This document shows, piece by piece, positions 61,724 to 64,000 of a stretch of 64,000 bases of DNA (the stretch's first letter is position 1; every line of letters begins with the position of its first letter). This stretch comes from an uncultured Collinsella sp. (lineage in GTDB: Bacteria; Actinomycetota; Coriobacteriia; Coriobacteriales; Coriobacteriaceae), in NCBI GenBank assembly GCA_902493985.1, contig CABURR010000002.1, positions 24,156-88,155 on the forward strand. Reading direction: 5' to 3'. The position numbers and the translations under genes were made by a program. The notes under the pieces were generated by a model. That model was not told where the DNA came from. It made no database searches and was given only the letters and a program-made list of their open reading frames with translations.

Positions 61724-63003
61724 ATGGTCTTAAGAATGCTTTCCGCATCAAAGAATTGCGCGAAAAGATTCTTTTTACCATAGCTATGCTCGTCGTGTAC
61801 CGCATTGGTGCGCACGTTCCTGTGCCCGGCATTCCCTTCCAGGGGATGCTGGGCCTTTTCTCGACCGATAACAATTCGGTCGCCGCAGGTGCTATGGCCC
61901 TCCTGAATCTTTTCTCTGGCGGCGCGTTGAGCTATGTGTCGGTGTTTTCGCTGGGCATCATGCCTTACATCACCAGCTCGATCATCCTCCAGATGCTCCA
62001 GGCCGTCGTGCCTTCCCTGCATGAGCTTGCCCGCGAGGGCGAGGTCGGTCAGACCAAGATTACGCAGTATTCGCGTTACCTCACCCTGGCTCTGGCAATC
62101 CTCAACTCCGTGGGTTACCTCTTCCTCTTTAAGAGCTTCGGCATCAGCTTCAATGGCGCCGGCGCTCCCGAGATCATCTTCGACCTCATGATCGTCGGCA
62201 CGCTCACCGCGGGCGCCATGCTGATCATGTGGATTGGTGAGCTCATCACCCAGCGCGGTATCGGCAATGGCATGTCGCTGATCATCTTCGCGAACATCAT
62301 GGCCGGTCTGCCGCAGGCTATCTTCTCCAGCACCGAGGGCAATGCCGGTGGCATCATCACCATGGTGATCATCTGCGCCATCATCCTGCTGGTTATCCCG
62401 CTGATTGTTTTCCTTGAGCGCGGCCAGCGCCGCATCCCGGTCTCCTACGCTAAGCGCGTCGTGGGCCGTCGCATGATGGGTGGCCAGACCACCTACCTGC
62501 CCATCAAGGTCAACACCGCGGGTGTCGTGCCGATCATCTTCGCTTCGGCGCTGCTGTACTTCCCGGCTCAGATTGCCGTGTTCTTCCCCGGCATCGGCTG
62601 GATTCAGGCAGTTGCCTCCGCGCTTTCGACCGGTTGGCTCAACTGGGTGCTTAACGTTGTCCTCATCGTGTTCTTCGCGTACTTCTACACCTCCATGGTG
62701 TTCAACCCCGATGACACGGCCGACAACCTTAAGAAGCAGGGCGGCTTTATTCCGGGCGTGCGTCCGGGTAGGGCTACCGCGGCCTACATCAAGAACGCGC
62801 TCAACAAGATCACGCTTCCCAGCGCTGTCTTTTTGGCGCTCATCGCCATCGTGCCTTCGATCATCTTCTCCTTCACGGGTAACCATCTGATCCAGGCATT
62901 TGGCGGCACGTCCATCCTCATCATGGTCGGCGTCGTGCTCGACACGGTCGATAAGCTCGAAGGCCAGATCAAGATGTATGATTACGATGGATTCTTTAAA
63001 TAG
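61717..63003 (+). CDS. secY: Preprotein translocase subunit SecY
   Basis: Channel subunit of the Sec translocon. Seen: 428 aa from a GTG that overlaps rplO; ggaaagg lies 10 bases before it. About ten membrane segments, the plug-region [20 protein letters not shown] (split), [30 protein letters not shown] and the C-terminal loop [15 protein letters not shown] with the conserved Arg. Standard length. Confidence 0.97.
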   Translation: MLNGLKNAFRIKELREKILFTIAMLVVYRIGAHVPVPGIPFQGMLGLFSTDNNSVAAGAMALLNLFSGGALSYVSVFSLGIMPYITSSIILQMLQAVVPSLHELAREGEVGQTKITQYSRYLTLALAILNSVGYLFLFKSFGISFNGAGAPEIIFDLMIVGTLTAGAMLIMWIGELITQRGIGNGMSLIIFANIMAGLPQAIFSSTEGNAGGIITMVIICAIILLVIPLIVFLERGQRRIPVSYAKRVVGRRMMGGQTTYLPIKVNTAGVVPIIFASALLYFPAQIAVFFPGIGWIQAVASALSTGWLNWVLNVVLIVFFAYFYTSMVFNPDDTADNLKKQGGFIPGVRPGRATAAYIKNALNKITLPSAVFLALIAIVPSIIFSFTGNHLIQAFGGTSILIMVGVVLDTVDKLEGQIKMYDYDGFFK

Positions 63004-63021
63004 GCTAGAGGAGGATTGCTC

Positions 63022-63648
63022 ATGAACCTCGTATTGCTCGGAGCTCCGGGTGCCGGTAAGGGCACCGTCGCACAGGAGCTCGTCGCCGAGTTTGGCGTCG
63101 CCCACATTTCCACGGGCGACCTGCTGCGTGCTGCCGTCAAGGGTGGCACCGAGCTTGGTATTCAGGCTAAGAAGTACATGGATGCTGGCGAGCTCGTTCC
63201 CGACCAGCTCGTGATCGACCTTGTCAAGGAGCGCCTTGCCGCCGATGACGCCCAGCAGGGCTTCATCCTCGACGGCTTCCCGCGCAACACCGCCCAGGCT
63301 GTGACGCTCGATTCCGAGCTCTCCGCCATGGGTCGCGAGATCGATTGCGCCCTTCTGGTCGATGTGGCCCCCGAGGTCATTATCGATCGTCTGTCTTCGC
63401 GTCGCACCTGCCGCGCCTGCGGTTACACCGGCACTGCTGCCGATGCCACCTGCCCCAAGTGCGGTGGCGAGATGTATCAGCGCGACGACGACAAGCCCGA
63501 GACCATCAAGAACCGTCTCGACGTCTACGAGAAGTCCACGAGCCCGCTCGTCGACTACTATCGTGGCCAGGGTCTGCTCAAGTCGGTCAACGGTGACCAG
63601 GCTCGCGAGACCGTGTACGGGGATGTCAAAGAGGCTCTCGGTCTATGA
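63022..63648 (+). CDS. adk: Adenylate kinase (zinc-binding LID)
   Basis: Interconverts ATP, AMP and ADP. Seen: 208 aa from the ATG at 63022 with agaggagg upstream (a TTG at 63016 is in frame). P-loop GAPGAGKGT, STGDLLRAAV, DGFPRNTAQA and a LID with four cysteines (CRACGYTGTA then CPKCGGEMYQ) that bind zinc structurally, as in many Gram-positive enzymes. Overlaps map by four bases (ATGA). Confidence 0.97.
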   Translation: MNLVLLGAPGAGKGTVAQELVAEFGVAHISTGDLLRAAVKGGTELGIQAKKYMDAGELVPDQLVIDLVKERLAADDAQQGFILDGFPRNTAQAVTLDSELSAMGREIDCALLVDVAPEVIIDRLSSRRTCRACGYTGTAADATCPKCGGEMYQRDDDKPETIKNRLDVYEKSTSPLVDYYRGQGLLKSVNGDQARETVYGDVKEALGL

Positions 63649-64000
63649 TCAAGATTAAGTCTGCAACGCAAATCGAGCAGATGAAGAAGGCAGGAGCGCT
63701 ATCTAAGATGGCGCTCCGCCACGTTGGAGCCATGGTGCGCCCCGGCGTTTCGACTTTTGAGCTCGATCAGCTCGCGGAGCAGATTATCCGCATGCATGGC
63801 GGCACCCCTGCCTTTAAGGGTTACGGCGGGTTCCCGGGGACCATTTGCGCATCGATCAACGATGCCGTGGTCCACGGTATTCCCAACCCTGACATGATCC
63901 TGCGCGATGGCGATATCATCTCCATCGATACGGGAGCCGTTGTCGACGGTTGGGTCGGCGATAACGCATGGACGTTTTTCGTCGGCACCCCCACGCCCGA
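63645..64000 (+). CDS. map: Type I methionine aminopeptidase (partial, runs off window)
   Basis: Removes the N-terminal methionine from new proteins. Seen: first 118 codons, starting MIKIKSATQIEQMKKAGALS, with the GYGGFPGTICASINDAVVHG metal-site region and DGDIISIDTGAVVDGW (first metal Asp). The frame is open to the window end. ATGA overlap with adk. Standard place after secY-adk. Confidence 0.94.
   Translation, partial: MIKIKSATQIEQMKKAGALSKMALRHVGAMVRPGVSTFELDQLAEQIIRMHGGTPAFKGYGGFPGTICASINDAVVHGIPNPDMILRDGDIISIDTGAVVDGWVGDNAWTFFVGTPTP

Overview
The window reads as a chromosomal segment of a gut-dwelling Actinomycetota of class Coriobacteriia, most likely Collinsella or a close relative. 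The basis is inference from three things: high GC with strong G/C third-codon bias, a FabK-type fatty-acid synthesis operon with a fused AccDA, and a selenium/molybdenum purine-degradation gene set typical of gut anaerobes. No rRNA gene was seen to confirm the genus.

Layout. (1) 1-10.1 kb: birA (minus) diverges from a complete FASII/acetyl-CoA carboxylase operon, fabH-acpP-fabK-fabD-fabG-fabF-accB-fabZ-accC-accDA. It is followed by an orphan PTS EIIC, a CDF metal transporter and a histidine phosphatase. (2) 13.6-19.6 kb: the S10/spc ribosomal-protein operon from rplC to rplX, without rpsJ in front, closed by a strong terminator. (3) 19.9-26.8 kb: an oxidoreductase/DeoR pair, a pseudouridine synthase, a U32 peptidase-family protein, RidA and a YheO-type regulator. 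(4) 27.1-36.5 kb and 47.8-57.9 kb: two halves of a purine-catabolism locus. The first holds a xanthine/uracil permease, ssnA, ygfK, a four-cluster ferredoxin and a fused Fe-S/Mo hydroxylase. The second holds a YheO/DauR-type regulator, ygeX, ygeY, ygeW, ygfJ(mocA), a hydantoinase, yqeC, yqeB and an xdhC-family protein. (5) 36.6-46.5 kb, between those halves: a variable, lower-GC region with two arrays of inverted repeats around an AbiEi-like gene, a DUF234-type ATPase, a DUF4143 remnant, an exonuclease and a C-protein-controlled restriction-modification locus. (6) 58.2-64 kb: the ribosomal operon resumes exactly where it stopped (rplE, rpsN, rpsH, rplF, rplR, rpsE, rpmD, rplO, secY, adk, map).

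The spc operon is therefore split between rplX and rplE by about 38.6 kb, and the inserted purine locus is itself split by a defence-type region. The transcription units on both sides carry a related promoter-like element (TGGA, ACGC, GTATA) before rplC, rplB and rplE, and several intergenic hairpins lie inside the ribosomal units.

How the genes work together (inference from the families): the permease imports xanthine or a related purine. The Mo hydroxylase, YgfK, the ferredoxin and SsnA act on the ring. The hydantoinase, YgeY, YgeW and YgeX process ring-opened and diamino-acid products. YgfJ, YqeB, YqeC and the XdhC-like protein mature the labile-selenium molybdenum cofactor. A separate FAD subunit (YgfM) and a carbamate kinase (YqeA) are not present in the window.

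The window is also rich in structured repeats of unknown function. They comprise a 68-bp conserved core inside long inverted arms (two copies), a GCGGTGAAATA hairpin (two copies), an 80-bp-period array and two 62-bp-period arrays of 15-mers in strictly alternating orientation.
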